The translations under genes and the position numbers were made by a program. From assembly GCF_901709675.1 (NCBI RefSeq), contig NC_051095.1:24928456-24992455 (forward strand): DNA of 64,000 nt, written 5' to 3'. Below the pieces are notes generated by a model that worked only from the letters and a program-made list of their open reading frames with translations, had not been told where the DNA came from and did not search any database. Origin of the DNA: Syngnathus acus. Lineage: Eukaryota; Chordata; Actinopteri; Syngnathiformes; Syngnathidae. Of this stretch, positions 42,988 through 53,690 are shown piece after piece (position 1 is the stretch's first letter; each line of letters starts with the position of its first letter).

Positions 42988-43763
42988 TGTCAATGAGTGA
43001 GACAGGGCAACCAAATGCAGCACGATCCTTTATTGAAAAGGGGAAAAGGAAAGTGGGACGCTGGACTCGTTATATGGCTGGCGTAGCTGTGCTGAAGAGC
43101 GCAGCGCGTAGTCGTGGTCGGGGCGAGCAAGTAGGCAGGCGGCGATCGGAGCGTGGTCAGGGACGAGCCAGTAGTCGGGGCAGGCGGCGATCGGAGCGTG
43201 GTCAGGGACGAGCCAGGAGTCGGGGCAGGCGGCGATCGGAGCGTGGTCAGGGACGAGCCAGTAGTCGGGGCAGGCGGCGATCGGAGCGTGGTCAGGGACG
43301 AGCCAGTAGTCGGGGCAGGCGGCGATCGGAGCGTGGTCAGGGACGAGCCAGTAGTCGGGGCAGGCGGCGATCGTAGCGTGGTCAGGGACGACCCAGTAGT
43401 CGGGGCAGGCGGCAATCGAGGCGTGGTTGGTCAGTTTACCGAAACGATTGGCAACAGAGAAAAGGCACAGGCTGATAGGCTAAACGCACAGGGAGCAACG
43501 GGTAGTGTTAGGGATGTCAGGCTGTGTTGTGTGACGTCATGAGGGGAGGCGCGGCAGTTGAATACAGAGAGTGACTGGAACAAGAGCTGTCGTCTTGGGT
43601 CTCATTCATATCAATACATATATCACACACAAACAGGTAGCATACAGGAACGAACTGACAAGGGAGTGACTGGATGACAGGGTTTAAATAGAGAGCCCGA
43701 CAGGTGCGGGTGATTCAGCTGATTGGGGCGTGGCCGAGCGGCAGGTGACGCCGGAACGTGACA
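42988..43763 (-). repeat. Solo gypsy LTR with 45-bp minisatellite, TSD GTTTA
   Basis: Plus strand TGTCAATGAG to AACGTGACA, 776 bp, with GTTTA on both sides (42983-42987, 43764-43768). On the minus strand: TATTTAAACCC as TATA sequence, AATAAAGGATCGTGCTGCA near the end. At about 43135-43425 a 45-bp unit (GATCGGAGCGTGGTCAGGG within it) is repeated about six times. 45 is a multiple of 3, so it produces long chance frames on both strands (SERGQGRASSRGRRR, TTGSSLTTLRSPPAP). Those are not genes. Confidence 0.9.
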
Positions 43764-43935
43764 GTTTACATATTTAAATGTTCAGATATTAAGGTGATAG
43801 TTTTTGCATGATTTGAATGAGGCAAAATAACATGCTTTTTCTCTCGAATATATTGTTATAATCATTTGTTTCAGATGTACTGTAATTATTTTCTGTATAA
43901 AAATTAAATTTGGTGTTCAAAAAGTCTTTTTTCAA
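43764..43935 (+). mobile_element. Repeat C, copy 2, part 4
   Basis: Collinear with about 28860-28975 of copy 1 (TATTTAAATGTTCAGATATTA), then extra sequence to 43935. It is followed by an inverted stretch resembling the CA block and its flank (GTGTGTAGTTGTGATTC). Confidence 0.65.
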
Positions 43936-44000
43936 AGGATGTGAGATCAGGTGTGTGTAGTTGTGATTCTTGTGTGTGATTATTGTATGAAGGGTGTGTG

Positions 44001-44099
<99 letters not shown>

Positions 44100-44110
44100 C
44101 AAGCGCAAGC
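43936..44110. repeat. GT microsatellite within an inverted piece of repeat C
   Basis: A pure (GT)n run of about 45 units at about 44003-44092. On the minus strand the bases beside it (CACCCTTCATACAATAATC) match those beside the CA tract of repeat C at 28290 and 40440. Long CVCV and THTH frames here are artefacts. Confidence 0.85.
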
Positions 44111-44859
44111 GTGACTGTGTGCGTGCGCGCGTACACAATGTTCAGAGCTGTATGCACGCTTCTGTGCTTTGCATGTCTTAACCTATCATTTGTTGTCAAA
44201 CCTTCAATCAATGTATCACAAGAGGGCAGGTGGTCGAGGGCTGCTACATCACTGGCAAGATGGTCGCTGCATACTACACTTCCCAGAAGACCTCACTGCT
44301 CTACAAGTGTTGGTGGTTTGGTCCCTTGATTAAGGCAGCAGAGACCAGAGAGAGACAGAGCAGGAGGTGCTGGAGATGGTAGGAGCTGAACAGCCACAGA
44401 CAGAACAAAGTCATCAACAAGGAAAGTGATTTAAGGAAAAAGAAAGAAAGACAGACATGTTTTGTTGGACATTTTGTTAAGTCTCAAATGGGTGGAAGTA
44501 TCTGAGGTCTTGGAAAACACTGAACTCTAGTGGACAAATGTAATCATTGCAAATGAGCACAGAACTAGAGTTGGGAACCGAAAACTCTATTTTTCATCGA
44601 AAATTAAACAAATGTCAAAAATCAACAGTAACGTTACAAAATACTCGTCACTATCCAACATTTTTTTTGAATATTGATGCACGGAACCCTCCTCCTATGG
44701 GAGTGTTTTCAGTTGGACTGAAATGGGGCTTCTGCGTGGAAGAATAAACAGTCTGCATTTGATTCGTGCGACTCTCGCTTATTATACATCTATTGTGCTA
44801 CTTTGCATGAAGCATTACTGTACACAAGACTGTCTAAAAAGTTCTGTCTTTTTTTTCAT
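44111..44859. other. No recognised feature
   Basis: No domain, terminal repeat or RNA gene seen. Short frames have no supporting context. Confidence 0.45.
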
Positions 44860-45603
44860 TTCAGGTTTTGTCATCATGAAGTGCAACCTGGGCTCCAAAC
44901 AACGCATTTTCACTGTTATTGTGCTTCAACTATACTCCAGAAAAGGGCTTTGATTAAACATCTCGGTCAATGTAGGAAGAAGTTACCACCACCTTCCTCA
45001 TCAGAAGCAGCAGCACAGACAGCACCTGCACGAGCAGTACAGACAGCACCGTCGTCACCATCATCAGGACGATTAAAGGTCCGTCAGCAGGTGAAAGTGA
45101 CATGCAACCAAATAAAAAAAACTTGCAAGTGCATATTAATAGAAAACACAAGCCAAAAGTGAGATAGATTTCAGAGACACAACACCTGTCATATCAGTGC
45201 ATTGATGCCACAAATAGTCTTTGCAGTCAACAAATCATTTTTCAAACTATGCTCACCAATACATGTACAGAAGAAAACCTGGAGTACAAGCCAAAAACAA
45301 AATTGTGAATTAGATGAGTACAATACAAATTCGGAATTTCCTGTGAAGAGTGGAATTCTTCCGTATGTGCGCATCCATGTAAAAATCATTGACATTTTGC
45401 CCAGGTCGGGCACATTCCCTATAATTCGGGAAGAGGAGGTTCTGTCAGATGTAGTGACTGCCAAAATATTCAGGGATGCGAGGCAACGGAGCTGCTTAAA
45501 CCAAGCGAGATCAGAGACCAAAAAGGGATCAGTGTCTCGGCAATGTACAACCCTGACATCTGACAGTAATACATACGTACTACTGACTAATAGTCGCCAG
45601 TAG
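44860..45603 (+). pseudogene. Zinc-finger-like fragment of a repeated, uncharacterised gene family
   Basis: One frame reads HFHCYCASTILQKRALIKHL and GQC, a C2H/C-type finger, followed by a Pro/Ala/Ser-rich stretch. After a stop near 45160 the next frame reads IVFAVNKSFFKLCSPIHVQK and KTWS, then YVRIHVKIIDIL. I associate such a finger plus the HVQKKTW block with the N-terminal part of abundant uncharacterised fish proteins. Stops break it. It is probably related to the fragment at 35960-36580, on the other strand. Confidence 0.4.
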
Positions 45604-46050
45604 TATTGCTAGTCAACGTGACGAATAGTACCTGCTGTTTCCATGTAGCCTCTCCTTCATTTGATTTGATTTAAAATAGTGTTGTCTACATATTGTTTTT
45701 GCTTATGTTATCTTTTGTTTATTGTTCTGTTTTGTGCACTGATGTGTCATCATTGTAAAATAAGTTATCAATATTGATGTTTATCTCATTCATTTATCTT
45801 CAATATGACTTATCATCACTAGGGCTGTGTGTCTGTCTAAATATCCCCATGATCCATGGAGATATTTACGTCATTCCATCAGACAAGATTACAAAATAAC
45901 TTGTCATTTTTTATTCACAAAGAAATACTTTTACCGGAATAAGACTGGCACCCCAAACTACTTAATCAATAAAGCATATAATAAATGTACTTATTAGTTA
46001 ATAATATTGACTGCCTGAAACTGTTTCAGCACCTTGTGTATAGTACATAC
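45604..46050. other. No recognised feature
   Basis: AT-rich DNA before the AT microsatellite; nothing recognised. Confidence 0.45.
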
Positions 46051-46051
46051 G

Positions 46052-46103
<52 letters not shown>
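46051..46103. repeat. AT microsatellite at the edge of the inverted duplication
   Basis: (AT)n run. The mirror arm ends in a similar (AT)n at 60120-60181, so both arms of the duplication stop at an AT tract. Confidence 0.8.
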
Positions 46104-46107
<4 letters not shown>

Positions 46108-46690
46108 GTATTTAATTTTTTTTCCCCCCTAAGAATGTTTGAGTTTTGTACTAAAATGAGCAACTGCATAAAATGTCCCCGCTGGTCCTGAACATGATGC
46201 ATTGATTTCCTTACACATAAAATAAACTGAGTGAATTCACCATTTTTTTTAAGTCTTGTTTTATTTTAACTAACTTATTAACAATAAAACATGCACACAC
46301 CATCTGTAAAATACACTTCAAGAACACACGGAAAACATGCACACACCATCGGTAAAAATACAAGCACACACCAATGGTAAAATACACTTCAAGACCACAC
46401 ACAATATTTTCTTGCAACAGGCGAATTGAAGCCGCGCTAACTAAAATACCTTGATAAGGCCTGGGATTTTCTGTTCAAGTGAGGGAGATGGGGGGGGGGG
46501 GTCTGTTGTGGAAATAGCACAAAAAAGTATTAAGTGTTTATCAAAGGCTGAACTGCACACCTCCATAATATCAGTATCACCCTCCTTAAACACAGTTCAG
46601 TTGCCTTAATGACTCGGGACCTCTTCTGGACTTCCTGTTGAATAATAAAGACATGGCTGCTGTTGTCTGTGAGCGAACAGTGATAATTGG
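46104..46690 (-). pseudogene. Inverted partial copy of the HJURP-like gene
   Basis: Read on the minus strand this gives the promoter piece (CCCTTCGTCCAATTATC, TTCGCTCACAGACAAC), then at once the end of intron 5 (TCTTTATTATTCAACAG). Exon 6 (46634-46586) follows, with frame RKSRRGPESLRQLNCV and stop, then the 3'UTR down to the AT tract. It matches 56060-56100 joined to 59411-60120. Exons 1 to 5, about 3.3 kb, are missing. The intron acceptor is kept, so this is a deleted genomic duplicate, not a retrocopy. The 3'UTR 69-bp repeat has one unit fewer than the intact copy. Confidence 0.8.
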
Positions 46691-47057
46691 ACGAAGGGAT
46701 CTTTTTTCTTTGTTTTACGGCGGGGGGCACCAGCTTCAAGGTACGTTACCGCAACCTAGTGTGTTGGAGTATAAACCAGCGTACCATCATTAATTTTACA
46801 ACTTTAGCTAAATTCTTTCCACCACACCTGTCTCAATAAGATATCTAATCTTAAAAAGCAGGGTTTTTTTCCGATCGTGACTGTAACGTTTAATGTCATC
46901 TCTGCCCCCAATGTCTCCATCTCCTTTTTTAATAGTTGGCGCTGGTCTTCATGCTTGTAACAGTGAAACAAAACACGCTCCACTGACTCCTCAACGTTAC
47001 ACTGTTCACACAGCCCTGTTGGATGTTTTTTGTTATTGTTGTTTTCTTTAATCAAAT
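46691..47057 (-). pseudogene. Nimb-like LINE, C-terminus and 3' end
   Basis: On the minus strand KKHPTGLCEQCNVEESVERV, then LFHCYKHEDQRQLLKKEME, a Cys-His box found after RNase H in I/Nimb-clade LINEs. The 3'UTR has GGTGCCCCCCGCCGTAAAACA. It is continuous, across LINE-1, with the RNase H part at 53105-53690. A second copy of the same end is at 55727-56060, forward, next to the intact gene. Confidence 0.6.
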
Positions 47058-47959
47058 GGAGTGTCTTGTTCAGACACAGACACTGTCACAGTGGACAAAC
47101 CTATACGGATATACCCCAACCAGAAGCCCTGGATGACCCGGGAGGTCCTTCGGCTGCTGGAGGAGAGGGACACCGCCCTGTCCCTCAGGTCTGAGGACGG
47201 GGCTCTCTACAGCACAGCCAGAGCCAACCTGAGGAGAGGCATCAGAGAGGCCCAGCCTGCCTATAAGAAGAGGATTGAGGATCACCTGGACAGCAACAAC
47301 AGCAAGCAGGTGTGGCAGGGAGTCCAGCATCTCACCAACTACAGAACCACCATCGGAGCTGCTGAAGGGGACGCCTCAATGGCAGAGGACCTTAATACCT
47401 TCTTTGCCCGGTTCGAGTCCGAGCCACCTGAAGCGGCCACATCACATCCCACAGTCCGCAGCAGCTTCACCCTCACAGTGAAGGAGCACGAGGTGAGGCG
47501 CACGCTGCGGACCATCAACTCGAGGAAGGCTGCGGGTCCTGACGGCGTCACTGGGCGTGTCCTGAAGGACTGCGCAGATCAGCTGGCTGGAGTCTTCACA
47601 AAGATCTTCAACCAGTCCCTTACCGAGTCCACCGTCCCATCCTGTTTAAAATCTTCCATTATAGTCCCCCTGCCCAAGAAACGCCACATCACCAGCCTTA
47701 ATGACTACCGGCCAGTCGCACTCACCCCGGTGGTGATGAAGTGCTTTGAAAAGCTGGTACGGGGTCACATCACATCACTCCTGCTCAGAGGTTTTGACCC
47801 CCACCAGTTTGCCTACAGGGCAAATAGATCCACAGAGGATGCAGTAGCTACAGCCCTCCACGCTGCACTGTCCCACCTGGAGCAGCCGGGAAGCTATGTG
47901 CGGATGCTCTTCGTGGACTTTAGCTCTGCTTTTAACACCATCCTCCCCCACAGACTGGT
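47058..47959 (+). pseudogene. LINE-1 ORF2, RT N-terminal part
   Basis: The frame from about 47061 reads KPWMTREVLRLLEERD, then [61 protein letters not shown] and the first catalytic region [16 protein letters not shown]. It stops at HRLVA, where LINE-2 begins. It resumes at 50587 with LGGLGLPHNTCRWIKSFLTG. The endonuclease is missing (5' truncation). RT of this group copies element RNA at a nicked target; this copy cannot. Confidence 0.85.
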
Positions 47960-50586
47960 GGCATTAAGTGCCGTCCTTTTTACCTGCCGAGGGAATTTAC
48001 TGCGATTCTGCTAGTCGCGGTATACATCCCGCCTTCCAACATCGAAGGCGACAGGATCGCGGCTCTTAGTGAACTGTACCAGTCTGTCAGTGAACAACAG
48101 ACGGCGCACCCTGACGGTTTCACCATCTTCGCTGGGGATTTTAATCGCGCTAACCTGAAGTCTGTTTTTCCGAGGCTTCACCAACATGTTAATTTTCCAA
48201 CACGTGGTGACAGCTTCCTGGACCTGGTCTACTCTTCACATAAAGGAGCTTTCAAAGCCGCCCCCCTCCCCCATCTTGGACTTTCTGACCATATCACTGT
48301 TATGCTTTTGCCCGCATACAGACAAATGGTGAAAGCATCCAGGCCGGTTCGCAAGCGGGTTAGAGTGTGGCCTGAGGGTGCCTCTGATGTGCTTCGAGAC
48401 TGCTTTGGCTCTACTGACTGGGAAATGTTTAAGCAGGCGGCCACTTGCAATGATCGGACGGATATAGAGGAGTATACTGACTCTGTTTCCTCTTACGTCG
48501 CGAAGTGCATTGATGATGTGACCCACTCGAAATACATCGTCACTCGGACTAACTGGAAGCCGTGGCTGACTGGGCCTGTCCTCAGGCTGCTGAGGGCCAG
48601 GGACAAAGCCTTCAGAGTGGGGGATGAGGCTGGCTTGAGGACAGCGATGGCCGACCTGTCCCGGGGCATCAAGGAGGCGAAAAGGGCGTTCTCTTGCAGG
48701 ATTATCGCCCACTTCAAGGACAGCAAGGACGCACGGAGCCTTTGGCAGGGCATTCAGACCATCACGGACTACAAGCCCGCGCCGCAGAGCTGTGAGGGCG
48801 ACATCCGTCTGCTCAGCGATCTCAATCGCTTCTTTGCTCGCTTCGACGCTCAGAACAGCACTTGCCCGCTGAAGGCCCCTCCTCCTCCACAAGAGCAGCC
48901 CCTGTGCCTCTCTGCTGATAGCGTGAGGAGGGCGTTTGCCGCTATCAACACTCGTAAGGCGGCGGGCCCTGACAACATCCCGGGTCGAGCGCTGAAGGAC
49001 TGCGCTGGGGAGCTGACGGGTGTCTTCTGACGGGTGTCTTCACGGACATCTTCAACCTTTCCCTGCAGCAAGCCGTCGTCCCTTCGTGTTTCAAGGCTGC
49101 CACCATCGTACCTGTGCCGAAGAAACCTGCCCCGTCCTGCTTCAATGACTACCGCCCCGTGGCACTGACGCCCATCATCATGAAGTGCTTTGAGCGGCTT
49201 GTCATGGAGCACATCAGATCCATTCTACCCCCCACCATAGACCCCTTCCAGTTTGCGTACCGAGCCAAACGGTCCTCTGAGGATGCCATCTGCTCGGCCC
49301 TCCACTCGGCCCTCACCCACCTGGAGAGTAGGGACTCGTATGTGAGATTGCTGTTTGTGGACTTCAGTTCTGCCTTCAACACCATTGTGCCACAACGACT
49401 CATCTGCAAACTCGCCAAGCTGGGCCTCAGTACCTACCTCTGCAACTGGCTACTAGACTTCCTCAGTCAGAGACCTCAGGTGGTACGTGTTGGCGACAAG
49501 ATCTCCGCCAGCATCACGCTGAGCACGGGGGCCCCACAAGGCTGCGTGCTCAGTCCGCTGCTCTTCACCCTGCTGACGCATGACTGCGCTGCAACCTACA
49601 GCGCCAACCGCATGGTGAAATTTGCTGACGACACGACTCTGGTGGGTCTCATCACCAAGGGCGACGAGACTCAATACAGGTTGGAGGTTGACCTTCTGAC
49701 CACGTGGTGCAAGGTCAACAACCTCCTGCTGAACGTCAACAAGACCAAGGAGATTGTTGTTGACTTCCGGAAGGGTCACACCCGACACCTGCCGCTGACC
49801 ATCGACGGTGCTGTGGTGGAGAGAGTGAGCAGCACCAGGTTCCTGGGGGTGCACATCAGTGAGGATCTCTCCTGGTCCACCAACACCGCATCACTGGCGA
49901 AGAAGGCCCAGCGCCACCTGTACTTCCTGCGGAAACTCAGGCGAGCGTGTGCTCCTCCGGCCGTCATGACTACATTTTACCGTGGCACCATTGAGAGCGT
50001 CCTCTCCAGCTGTATTGCTGTTTGGGGTGGTAGCTGCACTGACTACAACATGAAGGCCCTCCAGCGCAGTGAACACGGCTGGTAAGATTATTGGTGCTTC
50101 ACTTCCCTCCTTGAAGGACATTTACACCTCCCATCTCACCCACAAGGCGACCACGATTGTGAGTGATGTGAGTCACGACGCTCACTCTTTGTTCGATCTT
50201 CTGCCCTCTGGGAAGAGGTACACCACCAGACTCACCAACAGCTTCGTACTCCAGGCTGTTAGGATCCTGAACTCTCTCCCCCCTTCTGCGTAGCGTCCTG
50301 TACTTTTGCGCTATATTCTGACTGTCTGCTGTATGCACACTTGCTCCGTTTTGCTCCTCTTATTTATTTATTTATTTATTGTGTTATTTGTTTATTTATT
50401 ATGTATTCATCACTCTTATTATTCATTGTTTGTGCCTTCTTGTTTTATTTTGTGTTGTTTGCTTGTATGTATGTCGTGTACTATGTCTTGTCACCGTGGG
50501 ATAGTGGAAACGTAATTTCGATTTCTTTGTGTGTCTTGGCATGTGAAGAGGTTGACAATAAAGCAGACTTTGACTTTGACTTTGAC
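47960..50586 (+). mobile_element. LINE-2 of the nest (CR1/L2-group), 5'-truncated
   Basis: Starts inside the endonuclease domain and ends with GACAATAAAGCAGACTTTG plus TTTGAC repeats at 50586. LINE-1 continues right after it. A short reversed copy of the same family is at 3355-3930. Confidence 0.85.
47963..50293 (+). pseudogene. LINE-2 ORF2 (endonuclease end, RT)
   Basis: The first frame reads YLPREFTAILLVAVYIPPSN, FAGDFNRANL, LGLSDHITVML (endonuclease) and then [20 protein letters not shown]. At 49014-49041 the 14 bases TGACGGGTGTCTTC occur twice in a row, which shifts the frame and makes a stop. Thereafter [50 protein letters not shown] and the catalytic [10 protein letters not shown] can be read. 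Two bases are missing near 50072, which ends the frame after MKALQRS. The C-terminal part (HSLFDLLPSGKRYTTRLTNS) follows in another frame. Confidence 0.85.
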
Positions 50587-50756
50587 ATACTGGGGGGCCT
50601 GGGACTTCCACACAATACTTGCAGGTGGATTAAGAGCTTCTTGACGGGTCGCAGCCAGAGGGTGAGAGTGGGCCGTCATACATCCACACCTCTCAGTCTT
50701 GGTACCAGCTCCCCGCAGGGCTGCGTACTGAGCCCACTGCTATACACGCTCTACAC
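50587..50756 (+). pseudogene. LINE-1 ORF2, middle piece
   Basis: LGGLGLPHNTCRWIKSFLTG to [18 protein letters not shown], the RT segment between the first and second catalytic regions. It ends with the hAT-1 duplication CTCTACAC (50749-50756). Confidence 0.85.
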
Positions 50757-51541
50757 CAGTGGTTCCCAAACTTTTGCAGGCTGGCGCCCCCTTTGGCTCC
50801 CCAGTGAATTCCTAGCGCCCCCCCCCCCCAAGGACCGGCATTTATATAAATAAATAATACATTTATATAAATAAATAAATAATACATTTATAATATCATT
50901 ACCATTACGTTGAATTAGTGGGAGCACTGAGTTTGTTTCTCAGAAACGAACCGGTCCCATCTAGACGTAATCGGAGACAATGACACCCGAAGTGATTTAA
51001 GGTTTGTCTTTTATTGCAGGATGCTTGGTCTCCATGTGTTGAAGCAGTTTTGAATGCTTCACTGCCTGGTTAGTTAGCCTGTCGCCACATATTAGCTTTG
51101 CGGGCTCAACTGGGGAAACATGTCACGTGACCGGGACGAGTGTCTTGACCTGAATTAATTGATCGTCGATAAAAAAAAAATTCTGTGCGGCTTGGCGGCC
51201 CGGTACCAAGTGACCCACGGACCGGTACCGGTCCGCGGCCCGGTGGTTGGGGACCACTGCCCTAACCAGCTCAACACAACACAACACGGCGCGTTCTGGC
51301 GAGTCCCCAATTTCATGTTGACTTGAACTCAAGATGATGTTGACCGCCAGAATGCGGTTTTTGTTATAAGATAAAATTCTGAACATTACAAGCTTGAAAT
51401 TACAAACCTGAGCTTTTGCTTTTGTAGTCTATGCTGTCGGATCTGACTGCCGCCCCCCTACCGCCCCTTTCTTCCTCACCGCCCCCCCAGATCTTTCCAC
51501 CGCCCCCAGGGGGGCGGTACCGCCCACTTTGGGAACCACTG
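50757..51541. mobile_element. hAT-1 of the nest, 785 bp, TSD CTCTACAC
   Basis: Left end CAGTGGTTCCCAAAC, right end TTTGGGAACCACTG; CTCTACAC on both sides (50749-50756, 51542-51549). It has no transposase. Inside it, GGCCCGGTGGTTGGGGACCA (ending with CTG at 51261) is the terminus of yet another hAT family, with related 3' sequence from about 50960. This third level lacks a visible left end. Confidence 0.85.
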
Positions 51542-51636
51542 CTCTACACACATACATGCACCCCCGCCCACCGCAGCAACACCATCGTGAAATTTGCGGA
51601 TGACACCATCTCAAAGGGGGATGAGTCTGCCTACAG
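51542..51636 (+). pseudogene. LINE-1 ORF2, catalytic FADD piece
   Basis: CTCTACACACATACATGCAC onward reads SNTIVKFADDTISKGDESAY, the second RT catalytic region. It ends with GCCTACAG (51629-51636), the hAT-2 duplication. Confidence 0.8.
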
Positions 51637-52327
51637 CAGTGCTTCTCAAATAGTGGGGCGCGCCCCCCTTGGGGGGCGCGGTGCAATACCTGGGGGGGCG
51701 CGTGTGACCCTGGGGAACAGGCTTTTTTTTTTTTTTTTTTTTGGCAGTACTCGAATAAAGTGTAATTGCGCATTTACTACAGTAGGCGGCAGTGGCGCTC
51801 TCATTGTTACTTCTGTCACGTTTGCGACAGTGCAACATTTTACGACTTTCAAGACAACAGGTTTGCCTTGGTTAGCACAAATTGTTTAATTCACCTTGTT
51901 TTGTAGGTTCAAGTGTTTTATATATTGTGCTCCTGAGTTAATGTTGCTGAACTGAATATAAATAAGTTATTATTTTTTTAGTTTTTGTAGTTTATTAGTT
52001 ATTATAATTATTAAATATTATTTATTGATTTGATTTAATTTTGCAATGGTGCAATTAGTTGGTCAAACATGTTTACAGTTTAAACAAGGAAATATTTATT
52101 CTTAATTTCAGGCATTGATGCACTTAAAATCTTTTCTGTTGCAGACTTAAAACACGATATGATAAAGTTATTCTTTGTAAGTTTGACCATATGTCTTTCT
52201 TTTTTTCTTTAATGTTAATAAGGATAAAATGTTATGCAGAGATGGATAGTCACGGTGGGGAGTGGGGGGCGCGAATAGTTTTCTTCTTGCTAGGGGGGGC
52301 GTAACAGAAAATAATTGAGAAGCACTG
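51637..52327. mobile_element. hAT-2 of the nest, 691 bp, TSD GCCTACAG
   Basis: Left end CAGTGCTTCTCAAATAG, right end ATTGAGAAGCACTG; GCCTACAG on both sides (51629-51636, 52328-52335). It includes a T run (51722-51742) and GC-rich ends with GGGGGGCGCG. Non-autonomous. Confidence 0.85.
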
Positions 52328-53104
52328 GCCTACAGGGACGAAGTGGTGCAGCTATCGGAGTGGTGCGGAGAGAACAATCTGCTCCTAAACACGGCTAAAA
52401 CCCAAGAACTGGTCATTGATTTTAGAAGGAAAAATAAAACGGACATTCCACCAGTTATCATCAACGGGGTCTGTGGAGAGGGTGTCCTCCTTCCGCTACC
52501 TGGGAGTCCACATCGAGGAGGACTTCACCTGGAGCGTGAACACCTCTGAGCTGCTAAAAAAGGCCCAGCAGAGACTCTACTTCCTAAGGGTGCTTAGGAG
52601 GTACAGCATTACACAAAGACTGCTGGTGTCCTTCTATCGCTGCTCCATAGAAAGCACTTTAACGTGTTTGGTACTCCAGCTGCACTGCAGCTCAGAGGAA
52701 AAAGCTCCAAGGGGTCATCAAGACAGCACAGAAGATCGTTGGCTGCCCTCTCCCCACACTGGAAGACCTACACAGAACCCGCTGTCTCAAAAAAACACAG
52801 AACATTATGAAGAACACTTCCCACCCTGGCCACTCCCTTTTCGAACTGTTGCCATCAGGCAGACGCTACAGATCAATTAGGTCAAGGACTAGCAGATTCG
52901 CCAACAGTTTTTACCCTACAGCGGTAGTCACATTAAATGCCGCTAGAAAAATGATTATGTGTGTCTATGTTCTTCTGTGGGTTTTTAGCTTGTATTTTTT
53001 TATCTTTTTATTCTATTTATTTTTTATTTTATGCACTGATCGGTTGGCACTTTTTAAATTTCGTTGTACATGTGTGACAATGACAATAAAGGTCTATTCT
53101 ATTC
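52328..53104 (+). pseudogene. LINE-1 ORF2 C-terminus and 3' tail
   Basis: Frames read QLSEWCGENNLLLNTAKTQE and IDFRRKN, then (shifted) SVERVSSFRYLGVHIEEDF, KKAQQRLYFLRVLRRYS and CSIESTLT. After another shift comes HSLFELLPSGRRYRSIRSR with SRFANSF. 3'UTR and a tail of TCTAT/TATTCT repeats end the element. Confidence 0.85.
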
Positions 53105-53690
53105 TAACCCTGTATGCCGTACCCTTATTGTTGTGACTATATTTTCCTCCAATGTATTCTTAGCACTTCTTCTGGTGGTTGTACTGACTTCTTTCTGTAT
53201 TTTATATGCGTCTTCCAGTATTTCCATGATCCCATTTTTTGAGCCATTCCTTCATAAGGTGACTTTTTACCAACGTTTTTCCCTCTTTTTTACTCATACG
53301 TCATTCTGTTTGAGAGCCTCTTTCACCAGTGAGTCCGTCATTTCATTTACCGTGATTTCTCTGTCGGCTGGAATCCAAATCAACCTCACAGCTATTCCTA
53401 CCCTCCTATATTTCGTCTTGTCTGCATTCAGATTGAAAGGCCTGCACTGCTAGGAACGCTGAAGCTGAGCAAATAACTGCCCTTTTAACGTAACCTTCCT
53501 CTCTCTATTTTTGTAAAGCTGTTAACATAGCTATCAATTCAACCGTAAATACACACAGATGAGCTGTAGTTCTCCTTTAGACCAATACCCCTTTAGCAGA
53601 ACATAAACCCTATGCACGGTACAGCCTGTGTTGGGGTCTTTTGAGTCATCTGTATCTACCTGGATTCAGCCAGGATACACAGTGTCCAGC
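53105..53690 (-). pseudogene. Nimb-like LINE, RNase H part
   Basis: On the minus strand pieces of an RNase H domain can be read in shifting frames: a start like WIQVDTDDSKDPNTG (53690-53630) and an end PADREITVNEMTDSLVKEAL (about 53370-53300), the usual GNExADxLAKxAL. It runs into RVRHTGL at 53110. Across LINE-1 it continues with HLIKENNNNKKHPTGLC at 47055, matching the order in I/Nimb-type elements. Confidence 0.55.

Larger units (their letters stand above)
47058..53104 (+). mobile_element. LINE-1 of the nest (CR1/L2-group), interrupted three times
   Basis: LINE-1 pieces are 47058-47959, 50587-50756, 51542-51636 and 52328-53104. The intervening pieces are LINE-2 (47960-50586), hAT-1 (50757-51541) and hAT-2 (51637-52327). 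The tail is GACAATAAAGGTCTATTC plus TATTCT repeats (about 53085-53104). The element is 5'-truncated, starting just before the RT domain, and lies inside the reverse Nimb-like LINE, whose two parts abut its ends. Confidence 0.85.

Noticed and set aside
43135-43425. Regularly spaced repeats that might be taken for a CRISPR array, and long RRRSERGQGR frames
   Set aside because: The units are contiguous 45-bp tandem copies without unique spacers, inside a eukaryotic solo LTR. The frames are open only because 45 is divisible by 3.
46586-46690. Processed retrocopy of the HJURP-like gene
   Set aside because: The end of intron 5 with its acceptor is retained next to the last exon and promoter sequence is present, so a DNA-level duplicate with deletion fits better.
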